Assembly: GCF_003626755.1 (NCBI RefSeq)
Contig: NZ_RBCJ01000002.1
Coordinates: 372,001-436,000 of the forward strand
Source: Ulvibacterium marinum
GTDB taxonomy: Bacteria > Bacteroidota > Bacteroidia > Flavobacteriales > Flavobacteriaceae
Length of the DNA: 64,000 nt
Direction: 5' to 3'
Shown piece after piece: positions 17,166 to 25,136 of this stretch. The position numbers and the translations under genes are program-made. Numbering within the stretch: position 1 is the stretch's first letter; every line of letters begins with the position of its first letter. A model generated the notes under the pieces. That model saw nothing but the letters and a program-made list of their open reading frames with translations. It searched no databases and was not told the origin of the DNA.

Positions 17166-17172
17166 AACGATG
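17154..17172 (+). repeat. Junction motif 15 (variant ATAGTCTATTAAAACGATG)
   Basis: Contains the upstream TAA (17163-17165) and the downstream ATG (17170). Confidence 0.65.
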
Positions 17173-17586
17173 AGCAGAAATCAAGCATTAGAGAAAGTGG
17201 GCCGGGCCCGGGTCGCATATTTTCTTCAACAAAGAGGATGGCTTGTTGGGGAAGCTTTTGATAATGGTTATGACTTACTGGCGTTCAATACCGAGACCAA
17301 AGATATTTGCTTGATTGAACTTAAAACCATGGATCTTAATAATAGAGGGGCAGAAACCAATTTAACATCCCCGGTTTCCAAAAAAGAGCGTGAATCTTGC
17401 ACACATATTATTGTTTATCTGGAGCCGGAAGGACGTTGCTTTATCGCCAGAAAGGAAAAGATTCTAACAAAAAAGGGGAATATTTTTGCAGCGACCACAA
17501 TAGAGGGAAAACTTCGAAAACCCAGAAAAGGTAGCTACAGCTTTGCAGTTTACGAAAACTGTTGGGAAGAACTAAAGTCTAAATAA
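17170..17586 (+). CDS. PD-(D/E)XK-like nuclease-fold protein
   Basis: A 138-residue protein with a compact restriction-nuclease-like core. It has a helix with Glu8 and GRARVAYFLQQRGW, then Asp35 in NGYDLLAFN, then Glu50-Leu-Lys52 in CLIELKT. A strand HIIVYLEPEGRCFIARKEK follows. This spacing fits the PD-(D/E)XK fold seen in DUF4365-type and Holliday-junction-resolvase-like proteins. It may be a small nuclease, a toxin or a non-catalytic relative. Start and stop both lie in junction motifs. GC content looks slightly higher than in its neighbours. Confidence 0.65.
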   Translation: MSRNQALEKVGRARVAYFLQQRGWLVGEAFDNGYDLLAFNTETKDICLIELKTMDLNNRGAETNLTSPVSKKERESCTHIIVYLEPEGRCFIARKEKILTKKGNIFAATTIEGKLRKPRKGSYSFAVYENCWEELKSK

Positions 17587-17592
17587 ACGATG
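17574..17592 (+). repeat. Junction motif 16 (AAAGTCTAAATAAACGATG)
   Basis: Contains the upstream TAA (17584-17586). Its ATG opens only a 14-codon frame ending at 17634, perhaps the remnant of a lost cassette. Confidence 0.8.
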
Positions 17593-17735
17593 GCAAAGCT
17601 CACTTTACTTCCCTTTAGTATTTGTTTAAATTAGTTTAGCAAACAGAAGATATATAGACCATAAGAGCTATATTCCTATGTTGAATGTAAACAGTCAGAA
17701 AGCATTAAACTTTAAAAAGAATTGGTGGTATTAGA

Positions 17736-18563
17736 ATGGATTGGAAAGAATATGAAAATATTACTAAGTATATCTATGAGGAATTAGGGCGAAAAGCTGG
17801 AGTAAAGATAGTTGGATATGGAAAGTCTTTTAAAGTAAAAGGGAACTCAAACGTTTCTCACCAAATAGATGTTTTGACGACACATAGTGATGGTATTCAT
17901 GATTATCAGACAGCAATCGAATGTAAATACTGGGAGAAAAAGATAAACAAAGACGTTGTAATGAAAGTTGCTTCAATTATCGATGACACTAATATAGATA
18001 AAGGAGTAATAGTTTCAAAAAGAGGATATACGGAAGATGGAAAATCCTTCGCTAAACAGAAAAACATAGGTCTTGTTGAACTAAGAGAGTTAGATGAAAC
18101 GGAAGCAAAAGAAACCAACTTCCCGATAGCTGAAATGATCCTAAATTTTAAAATAAAACGTAAAAGACCAAAAATATTAAATATTGAATTTGATTATGTT
18201 GATATAAATACAGAATTGTCCAAAATAGAGCCGAATCAAATGATAATTAGACTTGAAAATGGTAAAGAAGTCGCTCTCAATGAATATATTTTATCCTTTA
18301 AAGAAGAGTTGCATAAACAAGAACCAAGTAAGAGAATAAAGAAGTATTTTGAATTAGAAAATGCGAATGTTATTAATTACCTGAGTAAAGAAATAGCTCA
18401 AATAAGAGGACTCACAATGTATGGTTTCCTGGAATTAAAAAACATGGATAATAGGCGTCATTTCAATATTGTTGATGAAGTTTGGTTAAAAATGAAATCC
18501 ATTTTTGAAGGAAATATATATACAATTTCAAAGTTGGGCATGATAAAAAAAGACAATGATTAA
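17736..18563 (+). CDS. Mrr-like restriction-endonuclease-fold protein
   Basis: A 275-residue protein. The N-terminal Mrr_cat-like domain has Asp45 in SHQIDVLTT and Glu62-Cys-Lys64 in AIECKYW. The segment VASIIDDTNIDKGVIVSKRGYTEDGKSFAKQKNIGLVEL is typical of Mrr/type IV-like nucleases. The catalytic triad D...ExK is intact. The C-terminal 130 residues are unassigned. It is probably a DNA nuclease with a defence role. It starts about 140 nt after motif 16. Confidence 0.75.
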   Translation: MDWKEYENITKYIYEELGRKAGVKIVGYGKSFKVKGNSNVSHQIDVLTTHSDGIHDYQTAIECKYWEKKINKDVVMKVASIIDDTNIDKGVIVSKRGYTEDGKSFAKQKNIGLVELRELDETEAKETNFPIAEMILNFKIKRKRPKILNIEFDYVDINTELSKIEPNQMIIRLENGKEVALNEYILSFKEELHKQEPSKRIKKYFELENANVINYLSKEIAQIRGLTMYGFLELKNMDNRRHFNIVDEVWLKMKSIFEGNIYTISKLGMIKKDND

Positions 18564-18607
18564 TTGCCTGGAACTTGCCAACTCATAACCAAGAACTCAG
18601 TTAATTC

Positions 18608-18626
18608 AAAGTTTAAAAAAAGGATT
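18608..18626 (+). repeat. Junction motif 17 (AAAGTTTAAAAAAAGGATT)
   Basis: GG form with T at position 7. It lies 5 nt before the next ATG. Confidence 0.8.
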
Positions 18627-18631
18627 GTGCG

Positions 18632-18973
18632 ATGGCAAATTATAATTTCAACAATAAGAAATTCACGCTACTACAAAATACGGATAATGGGCAGGTGGAT
18701 TCCAAAACAATTTTCGAGTATAAACAGGATGGGAATCTGGTAACCGCGGATTACTTCGGCGGGTCAATAAAGTACGGTAAGATAATTGCCAAACTCAAGG
18801 GGAATAAGCTAAACATGCTTTACCAATGTTTGACTACTGATAATGAGCTCAAAGCCGGAAAAGCGGTTGCCGATATTACCCTTTCCGATAATGGAAAACT
18901 CAAATTATCCTTGGTTTGGGAATGGCTAACGGATAAGAATGAAAAAGGCCGATCCGAATATGTTGAAATATGA
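18632..18973 (+). CDS. Small beta-rich hypothetical protein
   Basis: A 113-residue soluble protein of alternating short strands (FTLLQNT..., TIFEYKQDGNLVTADYFGG, GKIIAKLKGNKLNMLYQCL), which suggests a lipocalin-like barrel. Similar proteins are often mislabelled N-acetylglutamate synthase. No function is known. Confidence 0.65.
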   Translation: MANYNFNNKKFTLLQNTDNGQVDSKTIFEYKQDGNLVTADYFGGSIKYGKIIAKLKGNKLNMLYQCLTTDNELKAGKAVADITLSDNGKLKLSLVWEWLTDKNEKGRSEYVEI

Positions 18974-18995
18974 AAGCAAAGTACTTGAGTAATTA

Positions 18996-19014
18996 AAAGT
19001 TCAAATAAACGATT
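18996..19014 (+). repeat. Junction motif 18 (AAAGTTCAAATAAACGATT)
   Basis: Exact consensus. No ATG-started gene follows directly, and the next coding frame starts about 70 nt later with TTG. Confidence 0.85.
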
Positions 19015-19084
19015 CTTAACTTCCGTTTGGAAAGAGGATGACTACTGACTAATTTAAATAATTACGCAAACTAAAATACTAGAT

Positions 19085-19498
19085 TTGACTTATAAGTACT
19101 CCATTTGTTATCCAGACAAAGAAAACATTGAATATCCTACTAAGTTATTGGGAAAGGAAGAAGTTCTTGATATGGCTCAGAATTATCCATGGATAGAACA
19201 ACTCAAATTATCCGATAGTCTAACAACAAAAATTTACTATAGTCCTTCAATCGACTTTACACATATCAAGGATGAGCACAGTTTTTGCTTGACAGCAGGA
19301 ATGAATAAAGATAGGCTTGAGTTTTCGATATGGTATAATAGACCTGTAAAAACCAAACCTCTTTTTGGACTACTTGGAGAAAAGATAAAATTAAGAGTTG
19401 TTGATAAATGGTCGTTTGACAAACAAACTGCTTTAAAACATCTGGAAACGTTTTTAAATCAGGATTATAAAAGGATTGAAAGGATTATGACTGAATAA
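19085..19498 (+). CDS. Hypothetical protein with TTG start
   Basis: A 137-residue soluble protein. The segments SFCLTAGMNKDRLEFSIWYNRPV and KLRVVDKWSFDKQTALKHLETFLNQDY suggest a small alpha/beta fold. TTG at 19085 is the only reasonable start, because the frame closes at 19055. Not recognised. Confidence 0.5.
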   Translation: MTYKYSICYPDKENIEYPTKLLGKEEVLDMAQNYPWIEQLKLSDSLTTKIYYSPSIDFTHIKDEHSFCLTAGMNKDRLEFSIWYNRPVKTKPLFGLLGEKIKLRVVDKWSFDKQTALKHLETFLNQDYKRIERIMTE

Positions 19499-19520
19499 AG
19501 GTTGTCTAATCCAGTTATTA

Positions 19521-19539
19521 AAAGTTCAAATAAACGATT
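19521..19539 (+). repeat. Junction motif 19 (AAAGTTCAAATAAACGATT)
   Basis: Left boundary of duplicated unit B, identical to motif 1. Confidence 0.85.
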
Positions 19540-19560
19540 GAAACTCCTGAAATTAAGTTT

Positions 19561-19785
19561 ATGAGTAAACATTGTTTCCTCAAAGAATATTCTTCTTTTG
19601 AAAGTGAAAAAATATGGTTAAATTTTGATTTACAACTGGTGAAGAAACTTGGTCAAGGCAACATGAAATTTAAAGAGGTGACTAATGAGGGAGAACATCA
19701 TTATAGTTGTTTGCATTGCAACCAACAATGGAAACTAAGTGACCCCGACCATGCTTACAGGGGTTATTTTTTAACGGTTCAATAA
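19561..19785 (+). CDS. Small CxxC protein, copy B
   Basis: A 74-residue homologue of 11770-11982 with CLHC at the C-terminal side. Only one cysteine (Cys5) remains in the N-terminal pair, since residue 2 is Ser. It ends YRGYFLTVQ with the TAA stop inside junction motif 20. This looks like the intact form, of which copy A is a frameshifted version. Confidence 0.65.
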   Translation: MSKHCFLKEYSSFESEKIWLNFDLQLVKKLGQGNMKFKEVTNEGEHHYSCLHCNQQWKLSDPDHAYRGYFLTVQ

Positions 19786-19792
19786 AACGATG
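19774..19792 (+). repeat. Junction motif 20 (variant ACGGTTCAATAAAACGATG)
   Basis: Contains the TAA of the CxxC gene (19783-19785) and the ATG of the ComJ-like gene (19790). Confidence 0.8.
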
Positions 19793-20275
19793 TTGATTAA
19801 AGAAATTAAAACACAGCTCTTTGCTGATTACTTTCAATTTTATATTCAGGATGAAAATGTGACTGGAGATTTGTCCAATGCTTGGACTGATGAAGCCGTA
19901 GACCGACTTTTAGCCCTTGCACCTGGAACAATAGGTGTTGGCACAGTTAGAAATATGGACGTCCCGGTTACCATAAAAATATTCAATAACAAACCTCAAT
20001 TATGGGATGATTTGAGTTTAATACATCATATTAACGAGTGTGATTTTGAAACACAATCTAATAAAATAGTAGTTGCCGGATGCACGGATTATTTTCCAGA
20101 CGCCATGAGAGTTGAAATTGGTAAAGGGCTGTACAAGATCAGAATATATTATGGCAATTTGGACAAACTTAGTGAAGACCGGCTTGACGGCGAGGATTTT
20201 TATGAAATACAGATTTGGCCAACTGAAAATAGATCCGGCGTTCAAATTTTAAAGAATAAAAACAATTACACTTAA
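19790..20275 (+). CDS. ComJ/Nin-like protein, copy B
   Basis: A 161-residue homologue of 11998-12483 with about six substitutions (for example D to N in QSNK, Q to R in EDRLDG, S to T in WPTEN). All are compatible with both copies being functional. The putative role is nuclease inhibition as for copy A, by resemblance only. Confidence 0.6.
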   Translation: MLIKEIKTQLFADYFQFYIQDENVTGDLSNAWTDEAVDRLLALAPGTIGVGTVRNMDVPVTIKIFNNKPQLWDDLSLIHHINECDFETQSNKIVVAGCTDYFPDAMRVEIGKGLYKIRIYYGNLDKLSEDRLDGEDFYEIQIWPTENRSGVQILKNKNNYT

Positions 20276-20284
20276 TAATTGACC

Positions 20285-20303
20285 TAAGTCCAAATAGACG
20301 ATA
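20285..20303 (+). repeat. Junction motif 21 (variant TAAGTCCAAATAGACGATA)
   Basis: Right boundary of unit B. It matches motif 3 through TAAGT and then differs, which points to the crossover position. Confidence 0.75.
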
Positions 20304-20314
20304 AAAACTATCTA

Positions 20315-20629
20315 ATGAACTGGAAAAATTATTTAAAGGACCATTGGGCTTCTTTTTTAGCTAATGGGGCGATATCTTGGATTCTATTCATGATTTTTGG
20401 AATATTCTATTTCTTACGATTAGATTCTGTCCTTTATGATTCCTCTGGTGGAAAATTCTATATGGTAACAGAAATGTGGCAACCATTTTATATGGGTGGA
20501 ATGATACTCGTTATTGGGCTATTATTGATGTTAGTTACAAAAGCATTTAAAAAGAATCTCCTAGTTCTCTTTCTAGGGATTTTGACAATTATTGCGTACT
20601 TCTATGAAATTAAGATTGATGGTTTTTAA
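20315..20629 (+). CDS. Hypothetical membrane protein
   Basis: A 104-residue protein with hydrophobic segments at about 13-33, 55-74 and 80-98. The loop between the first two (LDSVLYDSSGGKFYMVTEMWQPF) probably faces the periplasm. Not recognised. Confidence 0.55.
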   Translation: MNWKNYLKDHWASFLANGAISWILFMIFGIFYFLRLDSVLYDSSGGKFYMVTEMWQPFYMGGMILVIGLLLMLVTKAFKKNLLVLFLGILTIIAYFYEIKIDGF

Positions 20630-20665
20630 TAACTTCTATACATTAATTGGAATAATTAGCTCTAA

Positions 20666-20684
20666 CAAGTTCAAATAAAGGATG
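20666..20684 (+). repeat. Junction motif 22 (CAAGTTCAAATAAAGGATG)
   Basis: GG form that supplies the downstream ATG at 20682. Confidence 0.8.
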
Positions 20685-21032
20685 AAGAACAAGGACATAG
20701 TACCGTTAATCATTTCAATTATATTGATGTTAGTGTCATTTGGTAAGGTTTTAACTTCTAACTACGTTCTCAACCAATCACACTATATCGGGATGGGTTG
20801 CTTGATTATATCGACTTTATTATATTTTCTAAATAAAAGGATTTATATATATGTTTTTGGATTAACCTTATTTGGGGGGCTAATCGGCTTACTCGATTTT
20901 TTTTACACAACTTTTAAAATTGGATTTGCTGGGATTGGAGTGAATCCCATTTTTATAGCTCTGCTAATTCTATTTTTTGTTTTTGGAAAAGATGAAATGA
21001 ATAAGCTTTTCCCAGAAAAACCAACTAAATAG
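20682..21032 (+). CDS. Hypothetical four-helix membrane protein
   Basis: A 116-residue protein with hydrophobic segments at about 7-24, 35-49, 52-73 and 80-101 and a charged C-terminus (KDEMNKLFPEKPTK). Not recognised. The start is fixed by the motif. Confidence 0.55.
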   Translation: MKNKDIVPLIISIILMLVSFGKVLTSNYVLNQSHYIGMGCLIISTLLYFLNKRIYIYVFGLTLFGGLIGLLDFFYTTFKIGFAGIGVNPIFIALLILFFVFGKDEMNKLFPEKPTK

Positions 21033-21040
21033 AGATTTCA

Positions 21041-21059
21041 AAAGTTCAAATAAAGGATG
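21041..21059 (+). repeat. Junction motif 23 (AAAGTTCAAATAAAGGATG)
   Basis: GG form that supplies the downstream ATG at 21057. Confidence 0.85.
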
Positions 21060-21488
21060 AAGTTAACCAATGACCAAATCGAGGAGGCCGCTTATATTTT
21101 CGAAAAGGAAAATGGGCACCCAGGGGATGACTACACCAAAAGGATTCTCGCTGAATCTGAACTTACAGTATTTAGTTCAAAGGAGCTTGAAAAAATAATA
21201 GTTGATGGTTTTGATAAAGGGTTTTATAATAATTCTGACACGAAAACAAGTGCTTATTGGGCACTGAGCAAAAGATTCAATCACGACTTAATTCCCTTTT
21301 TCAATAGGCGGTTGAAGTCTGAATTGGAAGCTAAAAATTCTGCAGCTGTCTATCAACTTCTGATAGCTCTAGGCAACATGGGAGTGCCTGTTTTTAATAA
21401 AGACAGGGAAGGAGGTTCGGCTATTTATGAAACTGAACTGAATTTAAGGGATGCCAAAGAGTATTTAAAAAGGGTGAATAAAGTTTAA
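21057..21488 (+). CDS. Hypothetical soluble helical protein
   Basis: A 143-residue protein. The helices AYWALSKRFNHDLIPFFNRRLKSELE and AVYQLLIALGNMG read like a short HEAT-type repeat, which suggests a protein-binding or immunity-type role (inference). The stop TAA is inside junction motif 24. Confidence 0.55.
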   Translation: MKLTNDQIEEAAYIFEKENGHPGDDYTKRILAESELTVFSSKELEKIIVDGFDKGFYNNSDTKTSAYWALSKRFNHDLIPFFNRRLKSELEAKNSAAVYQLLIALGNMGVPVFNKDREGGSAIYETELNLRDAKEYLKRVNKV

Positions 21489-21498
21489 ATAAACGATT
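21480..21498 (+). repeat. Junction motif 24 (AAAGTTTAAATAAACGATT)
   Basis: Contains the upstream TAA (21486-21488). The next CDS starts 83 nt later. Confidence 0.85.
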
Positions 21499-21581
21499 TA
21501 TTAACTTGACAATAGATATGAAAAATGTAATATCCGTGATGATATTGCCGTTTTAGGTGCTATTTACCTATTAAAAGAAAT

Positions 21582-22745
21582 ATGGAAAAAATCCGAAAAA
21601 TATTTATCTGTTTTATTCTTTCAACAGCATTGTTTCCAATGAACGATTTAATTGGGCAAGATTCAAAGAGCTTGAACGTAAGTGGAACAATTGGCCCGGA
21701 AAAGGGTACTTTGATAATTACCGGAGACTGGATTCACGGGATTTTTCAAGATAAATTTTTGGAACTCATAGGTGGGGCGGACGCACCAATTGTTGTCATT
21801 CCAACAGCCAGTTCTTCTGAAATCCTTTCTGATGAGTTTTTAGAAAAATACAAACAAAGATTCGTTCAGTCGGGTTTCAATAACGTAACTGTATTGCACA
21901 CCAGAGATCCAAAGGAGGCCAATACAGATGAGTTCATTGAGCCGATTAAAAATGCCATGGGCGTTATTTTTAGCGGGGGAAGACAATGGCGACATGCGGA
22001 CTCATATTTAAACACAAAAGCGCATGAAGAATTTTTTAAGCTCCTAGACCGCGGAGGAGTTATCGCAGGAGGGTCGGCCGGTGCTACAATTCAAGGTTCA
22101 TATTTGGCCAGGGGAGATTCGTATGGAAACACAAAAATGATGGGGGATCATGAGGTAGGATTGGGCTTTATCAAAAATGTGGCGATCGATCAACACCTTT
22201 TGAAAAGAAACAGACAGTTCGATATGTTTGAAATTCTGGATAACAGACCCGAGTTATTGGGAATAGGGATAGATGAGGGTGCCGGAATAATTGTTAAAGG
22301 TGATTCATTCAAAGTTTTGGGGGAAAGTTATGTAGTCATGTATGATGGAACACGCTGGTCGAAAGAAAGAGATACAATTTATAAATTACCCAAAGGTAGC
22401 AGGGAGTTTTACACCTTAAAATCCGGTGATGAATATAATTTAAAAACAAGATCGGTAATCACTTTTGAAACAAAAGAATTTTTGAGCTTAAAAGAAAATG
22501 AATTAAAAAAATATTGTGGTGATTACAAGTTAGCGGAGGCAAACACAACATCTAAATTTTTAATTGAGGATGGTTCTTTGTTTTTTAGGGTAAATGACCG
22601 AACCTTTCGCCTTTTTCCAGAATCAGAAACTCGATTTTATGTGCAAGGAACTACTATTTATTTAGACTTCCTGCTTGATTCAAAAGGAAAGATAGTAAAG
22701 GCATTAATTCCCAGTCATAAGGAAACTTGGGAAAGAGTGGATTAA
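21582..22745 (+). CDS. Secreted cyanophycinase-like peptidase (S51)
   Basis: A 387-residue exported serine hydrolase. The signal peptide covers about 1-27. The S51 core has the nucleophile Ser165 in AGGSAGATIQG, the strand VIFSGGRQWRH and the ligand-side DEGAGIIVKGD. Cyanophycinases cleave beta-aspartyl dipeptide units, and relatives act on other isoaspartyl peptides. The C-terminal 90 residues (LKENELKKYCGDYKLAE...) form a beta-rich domain like those appended to beta-lactamase-fold enzymes. It is a long gene for this array and looks intact. Confidence 0.82.
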   Translation: MEKIRKIFICFILSTALFPMNDLIGQDSKSLNVSGTIGPEKGTLIITGDWIHGIFQDKFLELIGGADAPIVVIPTASSSEILSDEFLEKYKQRFVQSGFNNVTVLHTRDPKEANTDEFIEPIKNAMGVIFSGGRQWRHADSYLNTKAHEEFFKLLDRGGVIAGGSAGATIQGSYLARGDSYGNTKMMGDHEVGLGFIKNVAIDQHLLKRNRQFDMFEILDNRPELLGIGIDEGAGIIVKGDSFKVLGESYVVMYDGTRWSKERDTIYKLPKGSREFYTLKSGDEYNLKTRSVITFETKEFLSLKENELKKYCGDYKLAEANTTSKFLIEDGSLFFRVNDRTFRLFPESETRFYVQGTTIYLDFLLDSKGKIVKALIPSHKETWERVD

Positions 22746-22764
22746 AAAGTTCAAAAAAAGGATT
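22746..22764 (+). repeat. Junction motif 25 (AAAGTTCAAAAAAAGGATT)
   Basis: GG form directly after the cyanophycinase stop. About 190 nt without a convincing gene follow before the next CDS. Confidence 0.85.
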
Positions 22765-22952
22765 CTTCACAGCCCAAAGTCAATGGGCAAATAGCCTTCC
22801 CCATGCCATAAAATCCCCGATGCATCAAACTACTACTTTTCCAAATGTGCAAGGTAAACGAGTAATCCCATATTCTTGTAACCTTTTTCAAAGTCATCTT
22901 GTCAAATAAATGTAAGGTCACAAAAGACCACTACATCACTAATTTTGAAAAG

Positions 22953-24056
22953 ATGAACAAATCAAAAATTCAGCAGTATATTGTTATGGCACTGTTTTTC
23001 TCGATGATTTATAGTTGCTGTTCACAATCAGCCATTGAACAAGTCAAGACCATTAGTGGAAAATCCATAAAAGTGATAAAACTTGACTCAGCAATTCAAA
23101 GCATCGTGGATTCGGTACAGGTTCCAGGTTTGTCCATTGCCATAATGAATGATTCAAAAATTGTTTATCATAATACTTTTGGTGTTGCCAACATCAACAC
23201 TCAAGAACCTGTGACCAATGAAAGTATTTTTGAAGCAGCCTCCCTTTCAAAACCACTGTTCGCCTATTTTGTTATGAAGCAGGTTGAGAAAGGAATTCTG
23301 GATTTGGACAAACCGTTATTTAATTACTTGCCACATCCGGATATATCGTATGACGAAAGCTATCAATTGATAACCGCTAGAATGGTCCTTTGCCACACCA
23401 CTGGTTTTCCAAATTGGAGAAAAGATGATAATAAAGATGGCAAATTGTACCTTAAATTTAATCCTGGTACTGGATTTAATTATTCCGGGGAAGGATATCA
23501 ATATTTAGCCGCCGTGGTTGCTAAAATAAATGGAACCGACCCTAATGGCTTGGATGGAATCTTTCAAAATGAAGTGGCAAAACCACTGAAGACTGAACCA
23601 CTGTACTACAATCGAAATGACAAAATAAAGAAACATAAGGTATACGGGCATAACGAAAAGGGACCCACTGATAACGCACAGTATGACGGAAATACTTTTG
23701 GTGCCGCCTACAGTTTGCATACCGAGGCCGTTTCATATGGTAAATTCCTTGTTGCTCTGCTTAAAGAGGAAGGATTGACCAAAAATTCTTTTGATGAAAT
23801 GTTGAAGGAACAAGTCCATTTCAAAGATTATAACCACTTGAAACAAGAAGTTGGTCAGACTGGCTGGGGTTTGGGCCTTGCCCAAAAACCTACGGAATAT
23901 GGGATGATGCATATGCATACAGGGAACAACCACGATTTTCAAGCTTATATGATGATACTTCCTGAAAAAGAATTCGGAATAGTCTTCTTCATGAATGCCG
24001 GTAAAGCCATACCCTTTATTCAAAGATTAAACGCTATCATTGGCCCGGTCTTTTAA
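22953..24056 (+). CDS. Beta-lactamase-fold serine hydrolase, lipoprotein
   Basis: A 367-residue class C-like penicillin-binding/esterase-type enzyme. The lipobox region is MIYSCCSQ. The catalytic SxxK is Ser97-Lys100 in AASLSKPL, the second motif is YSGEGYQ and the third is HTGNNHD. Substrates could be D-amino peptides or esters, and beta-lactam hydrolysis cannot be assumed. The ATG at 22953 is chosen because it gives the signal peptide. An upstream in-frame ATG at 22899 adds a polar extension. Confidence 0.82.
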   Translation: MNKSKIQQYIVMALFFSMIYSCCSQSAIEQVKTISGKSIKVIKLDSAIQSIVDSVQVPGLSIAIMNDSKIVYHNTFGVANINTQEPVTNESIFEAASLSKPLFAYFVMKQVEKGILDLDKPLFNYLPHPDISYDESYQLITARMVLCHTTGFPNWRKDDNKDGKLYLKFNPGTGFNYSGEGYQYLAAVVAKINGTDPNGLDGIFQNEVAKPLKTEPLYYNRNDKIKKHKVYGHNEKGPTDNAQYDGNTFGAAYSLHTEAVSYGKFLVALLKEEGLTKNSFDEMLKEQVHFKDYNHLKQEVGQTGWGLGLAQKPTEYGMMHMHTGNNHDFQAYMMILPEKEFGIVFFMNAGKAIPFIQRLNAIIGPVF

Positions 24057-24091
24057 ATAAAAAAGCGTAAGATGACAATGGGAATTTGACT

Positions 24092-24202
24092 ATGGCAGAC
24101 CAAAAACAGATTCTTGGCATTGCTAATGATTGCGTGAGACAAAACCTTGAATTTGTTTTTAACCAATTCGGTAATAGTGGAAATACATATACCATAAGTT
24201 AG
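24092..24202 (+). CDS. Possible small ORF of 36 codons
   Basis: An ATG frame in the gap between the hydrolase and the sigma-factor operon. The product begins MADQKQILGIANDC. It has no homology that I recognise and may be chance. Confidence 0.2.
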   Translation: MADQKQILGIANDCVRQNLEFVFNQFGNSGNTYTIS

Positions 24203-24238
24203 AACTGATAATAGAAGAATAATTTAAAGTGCCAAGAT

Positions 24239-24568
24239 ATGCAATCAACACAGGATGTAATTATGGGATTGGGCATGATATTAGGGCTGGTGACAATTAC
24301 CTTTATCATTGCCAAGTACACCTATCAGGTCAAAAAAGCTATGATAGACAGGGGTTTGACGTCCAAAACCCCAAATGAAAAATTACGGTATCTAGACATA
24401 GGTGGCATCTTGCTGGGCCTGGGTATTGGACTTATCGTATCATCCATTTTCACGACAATGGATTTATCTGAAGATACCATGGATTTGTTGGTTTGGGGAA
24501 CAATATTGATATTCGGGAGTTTTGGTCTGGCCTTAGCACACTTCATAAGAAGAAAGCTTGAGTCTTGA
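24239..24568 (+). CDS. Small membrane protein (DUF6249-like) upstream of an ECF sigma factor
   Basis: A 109-residue protein with three hydrophobic segments (about 9-27, 55-74, 82-101) and a cytosolic loop VKKAMIDRGLTSKTPNEKLRYLD. This arrangement resembles the DUF6249 proteins found next to sigma/anti-sigma genes. Its end overlaps the sigma gene by 11 bp, so the two are cotranslated. It may take part in signal control of the sigma factor (inference). Confidence 0.6.
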   Translation: MQSTQDVIMGLGMILGLVTITFIIAKYTYQVKKAMIDRGLTSKTPNEKLRYLDIGGILLGLGIGLIVSSIFTTMDLSEDTMDLLVWGTILIFGSFGLALAHFIRRKLES

Positions 24569-25136
24569 AACCCCAAATAACGATATCTTTTTAATCAATA
24601 GGATAAAAGATGGAGATACGGGCGCTTTTAGACAACTTGTTGAAAAGTATAAAAACGTATCCCTGTCCCTCGCTTGTTCAATACTAAAAGACGAGATAAG
24701 GGCAGAAGATGTTTTACAGGATGTTTTTGTTAAAGTGTTTGAAAAAGTAGATGCATTCAATTTCAACTCCGCCTTTTCTACATGGTTGTATCGCATCGTG
24801 GTAAATACCAGTTACAATGAACTGAAAAAGTATAAAAATCAAACAAGTCTTTCCCAAGTTGACTTAAAACCTGAAAAATCAATAGATAATACGGCTCTAA
24901 ATGACCTTAAAGAAGAAGAACAAGAAAAGTATATACGAGTGGCCCTAAATAGACTAAAGGCCGATCAGGCATTGATTCTCAGGTTATTCTACCTGTGTGA
25001 TTTAAAAATCACGGAAATAGAAGATATTACCGGATTCAAAAGTTCCAAAATAAAAGTGGATCTTCACAGAGGCAGGATTAACCTGGACAAAGAGCTCAAA
25101 AAGTTGTTAGGGAACGAAATACATGATTTATTATGA
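24558..25136 (+). CDS. ECF-type RNA polymerase sigma factor
   Basis: A 192-residue sigma-70 family protein. Region 2 covers about 10-85 (FRQLVEKYKNVSLSLACSILKDEIRAEDVLQDVFVKVFEKV...FSTWLYRIVVNTSYNELKK). Region 4 covers about 128-180 (LNRLKADQALILRLFYLCDLKITEIEDITGFKSSKIKVDLHRGRINL). The start appears to be TTG 24558 inside the upstream gene. The next gene overlaps by 4 bp (ATGA). The operon sits inside the array without junction motifs between its genes. Confidence 0.88.
   Translation: MSLETPNNDIFLINRIKDGDTGAFRQLVEKYKNVSLSLACSILKDEIRAEDVLQDVFVKVFEKVDAFNFNSAFSTWLYRIVVNTSYNELKKYKNQTSLSQVDLKPEKSIDNTALNDLKEEEQEKYIRVALNRLKADQALILRLFYLCDLKITEIEDITGFKSSKIKVDLHRGRINLDKELKKLLGNEIHDLL

Larger units (their letters stand above)
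19521..20303 (+). repeat. Two-gene cassette, copy B of a duplicated unit
   Basis: Near-identical to 11730-12511 over about 770 bp, including the leader GAAACTCCTGAAATTAAGTT, both genes and the internal motif. The bases before the left motif and after the right motif are unrelated to those of copy A. Confidence 0.95.

Noticed and set aside
17590-17634. 14-codon ORF starting in junction motif 16
   Set aside because: Too short to support as a gene. Noted as a possible remnant of a lost cassette.
22727-22909. 60-codon frame across junction motif 25
   Set aside because: It starts inside the cyanophycinase gene and runs through the motif, with low-complexity composition. Likely a shadow.
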